Assembly (NCBI GenBank): GCA_958408685.1
Contig: CATYLC010000001.1
Span: forward strand, 1-64,000
From: an uncultured Collinsella sp.
GTDB lineage: Bacteria; Actinomycetota; Coriobacteriia; Coriobacteriales; Coriobacteriaceae
Direction: 5' to 3'
Length of the DNA stretch: 64,000 nucleotides
Position 1 is the stretch's first letter; every line of letters starts with the position of its first letter. The notes under the pieces are model-generated. The model made no database searches. It was not told the origin of the DNA and was given only the letters and a program-made list of their open reading frames with translations. Made by a program: the position numbers and the translations under genes. This document shows, piece after piece, positions 8,022 to 15,770 of the stretch.

Positions 8022-8798
8022 CTAGAGCTCGTTGGCGGGCGGTTTTTTGAGTCGCTGCGACAGGGCCCTGTTGTTGGGGCAGTACGTGTCGAGCAGCGCG
8101 TGAAACCGATGATTGTGGCTCGGCTCGAGCAGGTGGACGAGCTCGTGGGCGACAACCATGTCAAGGCACTCGACGGGGTAGGCGGCAAGTTCTCGTGCGA
8201 TGCGAATGGCGCCGGCTTTGGGCGTGCACGAGCCCCAGCGCGTTTTCATGCTGCGCACGGAAACGCGGGAAACGTCGACACCCATTGCGATTTCGTATGC
8301 GTGCACCATATCGCGCAGTGCCGATGTGACCTCGGACGTATAGAGCTGGTCAATATGGGCTTGGATCTCACTGGGCGTTAAGCCGTCGAGGGTCGCGTTC
8401 CACTTGGCCTGCGGATGTTCGTCTGGCTCGTCGGTACCCATAAAACTTGCGAAGGTAGCCTGCTTGGGTCGCGGTGCGGGTGATGCAAAGTTATGATCGA
8501 GTGCATCCTGTACCGTGATGGGCTTGCCCCAAAGTGCAATGATCGAGTGGGGACTGAGCGACTCCTGTGCCGTCGTCTGACGTTGCTCGCGCTGGGCAAG
8601 TCGGTTGACAATCCAGGCACTGTTACGTTGAACGAATGCCTCGATACGTTCGCGACTGGCGCCGAGCGGTGCGCTGGCGTGGACCTCACCGCTCGATGTG
8701 ACGCGTAGGTTGAAGTTCTTGACGCGCTTTTTGGTAACGACGACGGGGATGGGCGTCCCATCCGGTCGGAATACGGAAATCGTAAACTGCTGCGTCAA
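8022..8798 (-). CDS. YgjP/DUF45-type zinc metallopeptidase
   Basis: A 258-residue protein of the YgjP-like metallopeptidase family. The zinc site HELVHLLEPSHNHRFH sits near the C terminus (HExxH plus a third His), after the conserved VRSMKTRWGSC block and the N-terminal KRVKNFNLRV strand region. The substrate is not known for the family; some members sit beside restriction or regulatory genes. The frame runs up to 8861, but that would place a strong hairpin (8822-8855) inside the gene; a TTG at 8798 preceded by GAAGGA six bases away fits better. Converges on folB. Confidence 0.8.
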   Translation of the reverse strand: MTQQFTISVFRPDGTPIPVVVTKKRVKNFNLRVTSSGEVHASAPLGASRERIEAFVQRNSAWIVNRLAQREQRQTTAQESLSPHSIIALWGKPITVQDALDHNFASPAPRPKQATFASFMGTDEPDEHPQAKWNATLDGLTPSEIQAHIDQLYTSEVTSALRDMVHAYEIAMGVDVSRVSVRSMKTRWGSCTPKAGAIRIARELAAYPVECLDMVVAHELVHLLEPSHNHRFHALLDTYCPNNRALSQRLKKPPANEL

Positions 8799-8821
8799 AA
8801 GCGATCCTTCAGATTGGGGAC

Positions 8822-8855
8822 GGGCCGGCATGTCGACCGTTCGGCATGCCGGCCC
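8822..8855 (-). terminator. Hairpin between the dipeptidase and YgjP-like genes
   Basis: GGGCCGGCATG (8822-8832) and CATGCCGGCCC (8845-8855) form a perfect 11-bp stem with a 12-base loop. It lies 18 bases after the stop of the minus-strand dipeptidase gene. There is no T run, so it may be a 3'-end stabiliser or a weak terminator. Confidence 0.45.
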
Positions 8856-8872
8856 GCTCAAGGGATGTGAAA

Positions 8873-9886
8873 TTAATAACGCTTAAAGAAGGCAAGCGCG
8901 TTGTCGCTGCAGAGCTTTTGCATCACGGTCTTGCCAAAGTGCTTGGAAAGCATGTTCTGGAACTCGGGCATCTTGCTGGCATCGGAGAGGAAAGCGGGCA
9001 CCGTGGCACCGTCCCAGTCGCCGCCGAGCGCGATGACGTCCTCGCCGCCCAGGTCGAGCCAGTGCTCGATATGTGCCGCTAGCTGGTCGAAGGTGACGTC
9101 TGCGGCGGTCTTGTCGGTTGCGTCGTTGGAAAGGAACTCGCTGCAGTAGTTGAGGCCGACGATGCCACCCATGTCGCGAATGGTGCGGAACTGGTCGTCG
9201 GTGAGGTTGCGCTTGACGCCGCAAACCGCACGGGAGTTGGAGTGGCTGGCGACGAAGGGACGCGTGGCGTGGGCGACAACCTCGTCAAAGCACTCATCGT
9301 TGAGGTGGGAGACGTCGAGTACCATGCCGGCGTGCTCCATCTGCGTAAGCGCCTCGATGCCGGCGGCGGTGAGGCCGGCGTGGGTGTCGTGGCCGCTCGC
9401 AAGCGGTCCCTGCGCGTTCCAGCTGAGTGACGACATAAGCACGCCCAAGCTCTTGAGCACCTCGATCAGCGCGGGGTCCTCGGCAAAGAACGTGGCGTTT
9501 TCGATGGTGTGGATGCAAGCGACCTTGCCGTCCTTGAGCGCGGGGCGAATGTCTGCGGCGCTGCGTACGTTGACCATGCGGTCGTGGTTGAGCATTGCCT
9601 GGCCGCTCATATGCGCCATGATCTGCGCCTGGAAGCGCGCGGCGTGGGCGGTGGGAATCTCGTCGGGGACAAACGTGGCGAAGCACTGTGCCCACGGCGT
9701 GTTGCCGATCTTTGCGAGCGAGATGGCGCAGGCGTTGCCCTCGATGAGGTCGAAATCTTGCGGATGCGTTTCGTCGCCGGGGAAATAACCGTCGGTGCCG
9801 GCGGTAAAGCGCAGGTCGAGATCGAGTGTGGCCCAGCCGATGCGGTCGGCGGTGTCGCAGTGTAGGTCAAATACGGGATATGCCAT
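8873..9886 (-). CDS. Membrane dipeptidase family (M19) dipeptidase
   Basis: Zinc dipeptidase of the renal-dipeptidase family, 337 residues, hydrolysing dipeptides including those with a D-residue at the C-terminal side. The HxD motif is in FDLHCDTADR at the start, the bridging Glu in HTIENATF, and the later histidines in VSHLNDE and ASHSNSRAV; GLNYCSEF and ALGGDWDG are also family blocks. No signal peptide, so probably cytoplasmic despite the family name. Start 9886 has GGAGG four bases upstream; the open frame reaches 9916. Stands alone, divergent from the FKBP gene. Confidence 0.9.
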   Translation of the reverse strand: MAYPVFDLHCDTADRIGWATLDLDLRFTAGTDGYFPGDETHPQDFDLIEGNACAISLAKIGNTPWAQCFATFVPDEIPTAHAARFQAQIMAHMSGQAMLNHDRMVNVRSAADIRPALKDGKVACIHTIENATFFAEDPALIEVLKSLGVLMSSLSWNAQGPLASGHDTHAGLTAAGIEALTQMEHAGMVLDVSHLNDECFDEVVAHATRPFVASHSNSRAVCGVKRNLTDDQFRTIRDMGGIVGLNYCSEFLSNDATDKTAADVTFDQLAAHIEHWLDLGGEDVIALGGDWDGATVPAFLSDASKMPEFQNMLSKHFGKTVMQKLCSDNALAFFKRY

Positions 9887-10006
9887 GGTTCCTCCGGTTG
9901 CAGCGTTTCTTTGCAAACTGTCATTGAATTGTATGACTAGGGTATAGTTAGCGCCATATGTTCACGGCGGCCCGCGTTGTGCGCCGCCCTTATCACGGAG
10001 GTTACC

Positions 10007-10435
10007 ATGTCCAACCAGGGCAAGAAGGTCAAGACCCATTATCGCGGCACGCTCGATGACGGCACGCAGTTCGATAGCTCCTACGATCGCGGCGAGCCGC
10101 TGGAGTTCACCTGCGGCGCCGGTCAGATGATCAAGGGCTTCGACGCCGCCGTGGTCGACATGCAGGTGGGCGAGAAGAAGACCGTGCACATTCCTGCTGC
10201 CGATGCCTACGGCGAGCACAATCCCGAGATGGTTATTACCTTCCCGGCCGAGCAGGTTCCCAATATCGAGCAGATCGAGAAGGGCATGAAGCTCTTCCTG
10301 TCCACGCCGAGCGGCATGCCCGTCCCCGCCGTCGTCATTGACGTAACGCCCGAGGCCGTGACGCTCGATGCCAACCACGAGCTTGCCGGCAAGGACCTCA
10401 ACTTTGATATCGAGCTCGTCGAGGTCGAGGGTTAG
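10007..10435 (+). CDS. FKBP-type peptidyl-prolyl isomerase (SlyD-like)
   Basis: A 142-residue folding enzyme. FKBP core blocks: GTLDDGTQFDSS, FTCGAGQMIKGFD, VGEKKTVHIPAADAYGEHNP, then an inserted flap (MVITFPAEQVP to about residue 95) typical of SlyD, and the closing AGKDLNFDIELVEV strand. The histidine/cysteine-rich nickel-binding tail of Escherichia coli SlyD is missing; the protein ends VEVEG. GGAGG lies 6 bases before 10007. A TATAGT -10 element lies near 9943. The UreE-like gene starts 3 bases after the stop, so the two are co-expressed, and SlyD itself is a known nickel-pathway partner. Confidence 0.9.
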   Translation: MSNQGKKVKTHYRGTLDDGTQFDSSYDRGEPLEFTCGAGQMIKGFDAAVVDMQVGEKKTVHIPAADAYGEHNPEMVITFPAEQVPNIEQIEKGMKLFLSTPSGMPVPAVVIDVTPEAVTLDANHELAGKDLNFDIELVEVEG

Positions 10436-10438
10436 AAC

Positions 10439-11017
10439 ATGCCTGAGCGCTTGGTTTCGACGACATGCTTGGGAAATCTCAACGATCCGTCCTATGAACT
10501 TCTGCTTCGCCGGAAGCTGGGCGGCGTCTTTGAAGTTGACGAGCTACTGCTCGATTGGGACCAGGCTGATGTATGCGCGTTTGTGGGCGTGACGGAGCTG
10601 GGGCGCACGGTCGATGTTCGGCTGGATACTGCCGACGGCGGTCGTCTTGTCGACGGCGACGTGCTCGCCGTCGACCACACGGGTGCGGTACCCGTGGCGG
10701 TTGTCGTGCGCCTGCGCAGCGCCGAGGTTTATTTGGTCGAAGTTGACCGCATGGACCCGATTGCGCTCGCGCATGCGTGCTGGGAGATCGGCAATATGCA
10801 TGCGCCGCTTTTCCGAGGCGATTCGGACGAGCATACCGTGCGCATGTATACGCCGGTGCAGCCTGTTTTGGGCCGCATGCTCCGGGGCGTCGAGGGTGTT
10901 CGGCTCTCGAGGGTTATCCGTGAACTCGATTCGGACCGGCGCTTTGCGTCGAGTGCGGCGGATGCCGTTGTGAGTATGGCTCCAGACTTTACGATCGTAA
11001 AGAAGGCGCGCGGTTAA
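10439..11017 (+). CDS. Orphan UreE-like protein
   Basis: 192 residues. The middle part resembles the nickel-delivery domain of urease accessory protein UreE: DGDVLAVDHTG, then ALAHACWEIGNMHAPLF, which corresponds to the UreE GNRHxPL motif with its conserved nickel-binding histidine (H121 here). The N-terminal 75 residues fit the UreE peptide-binding domain. No urease structural or accessory gene is present in the window and no His-rich tail is present. Translationally close (3 bases) to the SlyD-like FKBP. A role in nickel supply to another enzyme is inferred; family assignment is good, function is not established. Confidence 0.7.
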   Translation: MPERLVSTTCLGNLNDPSYELLLRRKLGGVFEVDELLLDWDQADVCAFVGVTELGRTVDVRLDTADGGRLVDGDVLAVDHTGAVPVAVVVRLRSAEVYLVEVDRMDPIALAHACWEIGNMHAPLFRGDSDEHTVRMYTPVQPVLGRMLRGVEGVRLSRVIRELDSDRRFASSAADAVVSMAPDFTIVKKARG

Positions 11018-11030
11018 CGTGCGTATAAGT

Positions 11031-11070
11031 AAGGCGGACTTTGAGAGACAACTATTCAAAGTCCGCCTTT
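11031..11070 (+). terminator. Terminator of the FKBP/UreE-like operon
   Basis: AAGGCGGACTTTGA (11031-11044) pairs perfectly with TCAAAGTCCGCCTT (11056-11069), 14 bp; an 11-base loop lies between and a short T stretch follows. Confidence 0.85.
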
Positions 11071-11098
11071 CTGTTGATGAGATGCTGTGGGGGAACAT

Positions 11099-11896
11099 AT
11101 GGGTCTTGAAGGAATCAAGCTGATTGCATGCGATTTGGACGGCACGTTGCTGCATCCGGGGGAGCGCGAGCCGCGTTCCGAGGCCTTTGAGCTCATCGAT
11201 GAGCTGCATCGTCGCGGTATCGTGTTTATGCCGGCGAGCGGCCGTCAATATGCGAGCTTGCGCTACCTGTTTGTCCCGGTGGCCGATGAGCTCGCCTATG
11301 TATGCGAAAACGGAGCCCTGGTGATGAGCGAGGGGCGTGCCGTTGTCAAGCGTTCCATGGAGCGTAGCCTTGCTATGGATATCGCGAATGCCGTGGTTGC
11401 GTATCCCCATGCCGACGTGACCCTTTCATGTGGGGGACACCTCTACACCATAAGCGGCAACGATGCATTCGTCGATCATTTGCGCTATGAGGTCCACTGC
11501 GATGTGGCGGTGGTCGACCGCCCCGAGGACATCGACGAGGACGTCATTAAGATTGCCTTCCAGACGCCCGAGGTGGATCAGCCGGCGGCCCTGGAGTATT
11601 TCGAGCGCCTCTTTAGCGACCGTGTTGACGTGATGACGTCGGGAACCGAATGGACGGACTTTATCGGTTTCGGTTCGGGCAAGGGCTCCGCGCTTGCCGA
11701 TTACGGTCGTGCCCTGGGTATTTCGCCCGATGAGATGATGGCGTTTGGCGATAACGAAAACGATCGCGACATGCTCAACGTCGTGGGCCATCCCTATCTG
11801 ATGGAGAGCTGCAACCCCTCTATGCGTGGCATTAACGACCGCGTCCGCTATGTGCGCACGGTCGAAGAAGAGCTGCGTCGTCTACTTGCTGAGTAG
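11099..11896 (+). CDS. Cof-type HAD phosphatase
   Basis: HAD-superfamily IIB phosphatase of 265 residues acting on sugar phosphates or nucleotides. Motif I DLDGTLL (nucleophile Asp near residue 12), motif II in PASGRQ, Cof cap domain between, motif III Lys in GKGSALADYG, motif IV FGDNENDRDML. ATG at 11099 with GGGGGA four bases upstream; a GTG at 11087 is the other option. Another family member lies at 40498. Substrate unknown. Confidence 0.88.
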   Translation: MGLEGIKLIACDLDGTLLHPGEREPRSEAFELIDELHRRGIVFMPASGRQYASLRYLFVPVADELAYVCENGALVMSEGRAVVKRSMERSLAMDIANAVVAYPHADVTLSCGGHLYTISGNDAFVDHLRYEVHCDVAVVDRPEDIDEDVIKIAFQTPEVDQPAALEYFERLFSDRVDVMTSGTEWTDFIGFGSGKGSALADYGRALGISPDEMMAFGDNENDRDMLNVVGHPYLMESCNPSMRGINDRVRYVRTVEEELRRLLAE

Positions 11897-11973
11897 ACAT
11901 TTGGGACATGTCTAGAAATCTACTTTTTGCTGCAAAGTGCGGAAAGGTGGATTTTAAGGCATGCTCCAAACAT

Positions 11974-12354
11974 CTACCTACAGTCGGGGCAGAGACCCTC
12001 GAAGATGGTGTAGCGCGACGTGACGTGCCAGCCGATTTGCTCGGACGCCTTGGCGTCGAGCTGGGCATCGAAGGGGAGCGGTACGTCGATGACGCGGCTG
12101 CACGAGGTGCAGATGATATGCGCATGCGGCTCGATCGTGCGATCGAAGCGGCTGCCGCCCGGCGTCTTGATGGAGAGAATCTCGCCGGCATCTGCCAAGA
12201 GATTGAGGTTGCGGTAGACCGTGCCGCGGCTGATCTTGTCATCCTGTTCGCGCACGGCGTTGTAGATTTCGTCGGCGGTGGGATGGTTATAGCTTTGGCG
12301 CACGGCGTCAAGAACCAGCTTTCGCTGCTTGGTATTCCTTCTTTGCACCGCCAT
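11974..12354 (-). CDS. Fur-family regulator, PerR-like
   Basis: A 126-residue winged-helix repressor. DNA-binding part 1-75 (TADEIYNAV, SRGTVYRNLNLL), then the dimerisation part with PHAHIICTSC. Two CxxC pairs, C82/C85 and C122/C125, make the structural zinc site. The HHHDH cluster of iron-sensing Fur is absent, which points to the PerR branch, so peroxide or metal stress is the likely signal. The upstream region to 12415 is AT-rich and would hold its own promoter. The 77-base gap to the HAD gene (11897-11973) is AT-rich and has no gene. Confidence 0.88.
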   Translation of the reverse strand: MAVQRRNTKQRKLVLDAVRQSYNHPTADEIYNAVREQDDKISRGTVYRNLNLLADAGEILSIKTPGGSRFDRTIEPHAHIICTSCSRVIDVPLPFDAQLDAKASEQIGWHVTSRYTIFEGLCPDCR

Positions 12355-12415
12355 GCGCCTCGCCTCTTTTCTATTAACGGTCGTAGGTAAATGATACCGT
12401 ATTTAGCACACAATA

Positions 12416-12826
12416 CTAATAATGAGGACTGAAACCGTCTTCATTGGCAAGTGGGGCTCGGGCCTGGGCGTCTACAAGGCGAAAACGCGTTCCCATGCGC
12501 TCGTAGGAGGCATGAAGCGCCTCGAGATGAGATAGGACGTTTGCCGGAGTTCCCTGCATCTCCATCTCGACTGAGCCGTCTTCCATGTTACGCACCCAGC
12601 CGGTGAGTGCGCGTGCCTGTGCGAGGTTGGTGTTGGTAAAGCGAAAACCAACGCCTTGGACTTGCCCCGCCCAGCGCAGGAAATAGCGCAGGGGAGTGTC
12701 TTGAGTGGCCTCGTCGCTTGCGAGTACGGTAAGCCTGCGGCGCAGCTCGAGCTCGACGTTTGATGGTTTTTGAGGCTCTTGACTGCCGCCGGTGACGCTG
12801 GAGAAGAACGTATCGAAGAGGCCCAT
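12416..12826 (-). CDS. Acylphosphatase with N-terminal extension
   Basis: 136 residues. The C-terminal 90 form an acylphosphatase: WAGQVQGVGFRFTNTN carries the phosphate loop and catalytic Arg, GWVRNMEDGSVEMEMQG the catalytic Asn and the second signature. It hydrolyses acyl phosphates such as carbamoyl or 1,3-bisphosphoglyceryl phosphate. About 45 residues in front (MGLFDTFFSSVTGG and a charged helix) are not usual. The start lies two bases after the stop of the Gfo/Idh gene, so both are in one operon. Confidence 0.88.
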   Translation of the reverse strand: MGLFDTFFSSVTGGSQEPQKPSNVELELRRRLTVLASDEATQDTPLRYFLRWAGQVQGVGFRFTNTNLAQARALTGWVRNMEDGSVEMEMQGTPANVLSHLEALHASYERMGTRFRLVDAQARAPLANEDGFSPHY

Positions 12827-12828
12827 CG

Positions 12829-13935
12829 CTATGCCTGCTTGCCTGCGTCGGCCGGGAAGGTAATGCCGGCCTGCTGGCGCACGGCATCCATGATGCGCAG
12901 TGAGACGAGCGTGACATCGCGGTAGTGGCCAAGCTCGTGGCGTCCCGCCGGGGTCTCCCAAATCTCTTCCTTAACGTTATCGATGCCGTCGATGGCGGTG
13001 ATAAAGTCTGTGAGTTCGTATTCCATAGTGTTGCTCGATTTGGGCAGGTCGAGCACGCGGCCGTTGTCGCCCTGTTCGCGCGGTGCCTCGGTCGCCGAGC
13101 CGCGTACGACATCGCCGCGATAGTCGATGCGGACGTTGCGGGGCGTGGACAGATGGTCGATCTGGATAGTGCCACGCTCGCCTTCGATCTGCGAGGGCAG
13201 CAGGTCATTCGTAATTTTGGAGTGCGCGAGCTCGACGGAGATGCGGCCTCCGCCGTAGCTGGCGAGGATGGAACCGCAGCCGTCGATGGGGCCGTGCGTG
13301 AGCTGTCGCGTGGTGGGGTCGAGCAGAGTAGTCATGCTCGTAAGGCCGGAGGGCATGCCGAAAATCTCGACCATGGGCTCGACGGCGTAGACGCCAATGT
13401 CCATGAGGGAACCCGATGCCATATTGCAGTCGAAGATATTGGTGGCGCGTCCCGCGAGAATCTCGTTGTAGCGCGAGGAATACTTGCCAAAGCGCAATGA
13501 GGCGCGGCGGATGGGGGCGATCTCGCCCAGGGCGTCCTCGATGGCGTGGAAGGCGGGATCGTGGAGGGGACGCATGGCCTCGAGGGCCACGACACCTGCT
13601 GCCTCGGCAGCGCGGAAGACTTCCAGCGCCTGTGCTTCGGTGGCGCAGAAGGGTTTCTCGACGATGACGTGCTTGCCACCGGCGATGCAGGCGAGCGCCT
13701 GCTCGTAATGGAGCGCATTGGGGCTGCCGATGTAGACGGCATCGACGCCGGCGGCTGCCGCAAGCTCATCGAGTGACGTAAAGTTTCGCTCGCCGCCGTG
13801 CTCGGCAGTAAAGGCGGCGCCGCGCTCGGCATTGCGCGAGAGCGTGCCTACGAATACGGCCTGGTCGTTGGCATTGACGACCTGAATAAAGTCGTCGGTG
13901 ATCATGGACGTGCCGATGGTTGCGATACGCAGCAT
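12829..13935 (-). CDS. Gfo/Idh/MocA-family oxidoreductase
   Basis: NAD(P)-dependent dehydrogenase of 368 residues acting on a sugar or polyol. Rossmann start LRIATIGTSMI, the VYIGSPNALHYEQAL block and the EKPF motif holding the catalytic Lys; the C-terminal sheet domain follows. GGGGG four bases before the ATG at 13935; the longer frame to 14181 is not supported. Shares an operon with acylphosphatase. A second, only distantly similar member is at 21354. The substrate is not predictable. Confidence 0.88.
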   Translation of the reverse strand: MLRIATIGTSMITDDFIQVVNANDQAVFVGTLSRNAERGAAFTAEHGGERNFTSLDELAAAAGVDAVYIGSPNALHYEQALACIAGGKHVIVEKPFCATEAQALEVFRAAEAAGVVALEAMRPLHDPAFHAIEDALGEIAPIRRASLRFGKYSSRYNEILAGRATNIFDCNMASGSLMDIGVYAVEPMVEIFGMPSGLTSMTTLLDPTTRQLTHGPIDGCGSILASYGGGRISVELAHSKITNDLLPSQIEGERGTIQIDHLSTPRNVRIDYRGDVVRGSATEAPREQGDNGRVLDLPKSSNTMEYELTDFITAIDGIDNVKEEIWETPAGRHELGHYRDVTLVSLRIMDAVRQQAGITFPADAGKQA

Positions 13936-14008
13936 GTGTCCCCCTTGCGTTGTTTGGCCTACAGGACGAGTGTAGCGCGGGAGGACACAAAAGCGTGCGA
14001 AAACGCCG

Positions 14009-14494
14009 TTACAGGTCGCTCTCGTTAAAGCCGGTGTCGATATCGAGGTTACTGCCGTCGGCCGCCGTGGTGGCGAGCTCATCGCAGCGCTCGTTGAGCT
14101 CGTGGCCGGCGTGGCCCTTAACCCAGATGAACTCCACCTTATGCTTGCTCCTTGCGGCAAGTAGGCGCTCCCACAGGTCACGGTTCTTAACGGGCTGCTT
14201 GTTGGCAGTTTTCCACCCGCGCTTTTTCCAGCCGTCGATCCAGTGTTTATTGAAAGCGTTGACGACGTACTGCGAATCGGAATGGACCTCGACCTCGCAG
14301 GGGCGGTTGAGCGCCTCGAGCGCCACGATGACCGCCATGAGCTCCATGCGGTTGTTGGTGGTCTTGGCGTAGCCGCGTGAAAGCTCGGAGGTGAAGGTCT
14401 TGCCGGCGGGGTTGGTGTATTTGAGTACGGCGCCGTAGCCGCCGCGTCCCGGATTTGATCGGGCCGAGCCGTCGGTATAGATGATGACCTTCAC
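14009..14494 (-). CDS. rnhA: Ribonuclease HI
   Basis: Cuts the RNA strand of RNA-DNA hybrids. 161 residues. Catalytic Asp in IIYTDGSARSNPG, Glu in RMELMAVIVALE, Asp in HSDSQYV and the last Asp in NERCDELA; the basic handle region KKRGWKTANKQPVKN is present. A GTG at 14494 with AAAGGA upstream matches the family start; the frame is open to 14545 without a site. Confidence 0.94.
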   Translation of the reverse strand: MKVIIYTDGSARSNPGRGGYGAVLKYTNPAGKTFTSELSRGYAKTTNNRMELMAVIVALEALNRPCEVEVHSDSQYVVNAFNKHWIDGWKKRGWKTANKQPVKNRDLWERLLAARSKHKVEFIWVKGHAGHELNERCDELATTAADGSNLDIDTGFNESDL

Positions 14495-14593
14495 GGGCTT
14501 CCTTTCGTTGGGTACGTTTCGTGTGGGTGACCATTGTAGCGCCATGCTCGCCGGGGGCTAGCAATCTACGATTTCTACCCCGTCTTCCGACAG

Positions 14594-15496
14594 TTAGTTG
14601 GCATGGATGATGCGGTTGAGCTCGTCGAGGTATTGCTGCAAGAGGGGAGAGGGCTTGCGCTCGTCGTGCATGATATAGCCTACGTGCATCGTTGGGGCGT
14701 TTGCTAACGGGATCGATGCCATACCCCATTGCATTTCATTGGAGAGGACACCGGTCGACAGGGTGTAACCGTTCGACGTGATAAGTAAGTTAGTAAGTGT
14801 TCCGCGGTCCGAGATTCGTATGTTGCGGTCGCAAGGGATATAGCTAAAAGGTTCCTCGGCGTAATAGAAGGAGTTCGAGGTGCCTTGCTCAAAGTTGTAG
14901 CGCGTATAGGGCGTAAGGTCGGCAAGGGACAGCTGCGGGCGGCGGGCAAGCGGGTGGCGCTCACTTACGAACACGTGGACCTTTGCATCAAAGAGGTGAT
15001 GGAAGCTTGCGCGGGCATCGGCGAAGGCCCTCTGCAGAACGCGGGCGTTAAAGTCATCCAGATACAGAATGCCGATATCGCTGCGAAATGCGCGGACGTC
15101 ATCGATGATCTGCGATGTGGTGGTCTCGCGCATGATGAACTCGAACTTGCTGTCGCGGCAGCGCTCGACCACGTTGACAAAGGCCTCGACCGAAAAGGCG
15201 TAGTGCTGGGCGGAAATGGCGAGGCGGGCTTGCGGGGTGCCGCCGTCCTCGTAGCGCGCCTCGAGCATGTCGGCCTGCTCTACGACTTGGCGCGCATAGC
15301 CCAAAAGCTCGGTGCCGTCGTTGGTGAGTGCAACACCGCGGCTAGAGCGCGTAAAGATTTCGATATGAAGTTCCTGCTCTAGGCTTTTGACGGCATTGGA
15401 GATATTGGACTGTGCCGTATAGAGGCGCTGGGCTGCGGCGTTGATCGAACCGGACTCTGCCACGGCGATCAAAAAGCGAAGCTGCTGGAGGGTCAT
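14594..15496 (-). CDS. LysR-family transcriptional regulator
   Basis: 300 residues: N-terminal winged HTH (TLQQLRFLIAVAESGSINAAA, SNISNAVKSLE) and a C-terminal periplasmic-binding-like effector domain from about 90. Divergent from metY, with a 7-bp inverted LysR-type site in between (15516-15538), so control of metY and of itself by a sulfur or amino-acid intermediate is likely, though the effector is unknown. GAAAGGA nine bases before the ATG. Confidence 0.88.
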   Translation of the reverse strand: MTLQQLRFLIAVAESGSINAAAQRLYTAQSNISNAVKSLEQELHIEIFTRSSRGVALTNDGTELLGYARQVVEQADMLEARYEDGGTPQARLAISAQHYAFSVEAFVNVVERCRDSKFEFIMRETTTSQIIDDVRAFRSDIGILYLDDFNARVLQRAFADARASFHHLFDAKVHVFVSERHPLARRPQLSLADLTPYTRYNFEQGTSNSFYYAEEPFSYIPCDRNIRISDRGTLTNLLITSNGYTLSTGVLSNEMQWGMASIPLANAPTMHVGYIMHDERKPSPLLQQYLDELNRIIHAN

Positions 15497-15515
15497 CGGC
15501 GCCCATCCTTTCGAG

Positions 15516-15586
15516 TGTTATCTACAAAACCGATAACAGGTTAGCGCTTTTAAGTGATTGACCGAGCGAAACAATGCTCGTACTAT
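15516..15586 (+). promoter_or_regulatory. metY promoter and LysR-type operator
   Basis: TGTTATC (15516-15522) and GATAACA (15532-15538) form a perfect inverted repeat with a 9-base spacer, containing the T-N11-A pattern of LysR sites. TTGACC (15558-15563), exactly 17 bases, then TACTAT (15581-15586) make a convincing promoter for metY. The operator ends 20 bases before the -35, the usual place for a LysR activator. Transcription would start near 15593. Confidence 0.75.
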
Positions 15587-15603
15587 TCAAAACACACAAA
15601 GGC

Positions 15604-15715
15604 GGTAGGTAATTAAACCGACCACGGAACCGGGATGCGAAAGGAGGCCCGCATATGAATTGCTTACCAAGGCGAATGCCGGGCTCCTGTTTGCGCCCGT
15701 CGGCGTGATCAGGAG
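15604..15715 (+). ncRNA. Candidate structured leader (riboswitch-like) of metY
   Basis: The leader can form a closing helix P1, GGTAGGTAATT (15604-15614) with AATTGCTTACC (15658-15668), 11 pairs with two G-U, enclosing short hairpins (CCG/CGG and ATGCG/CGCAT). A competing hairpin pairs GGAGGCCCGCAT (15643-15654) with ATGCCGGGCTCC (15676-15687) and would break P1; a third, CTCCTG/CAGGAG (15684-15689, 15710-15715), would break the second. Mutually exclusive helices ahead of a methionine gene are what a riboswitch looks like. I cannot match it to the SAM-I, SAM-II, SAM-IV, SAH or T-box conserved cores. Confidence 0.45.
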
Positions 15716-15770
15716 ACAGCGACTTACTTCTCTCTTATTTATTTACTTTTGTTCGATCAAGGAGATCATC

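Noticed and set aside
15604..15715. SAM-I (S-box) riboswitch or T-box on metY
   Set aside because: The CTTATC-AGAG helix, GCAACC and AAGCC elements of the S-box, and the TGG-ACCGCG element of the T-box, are not present.
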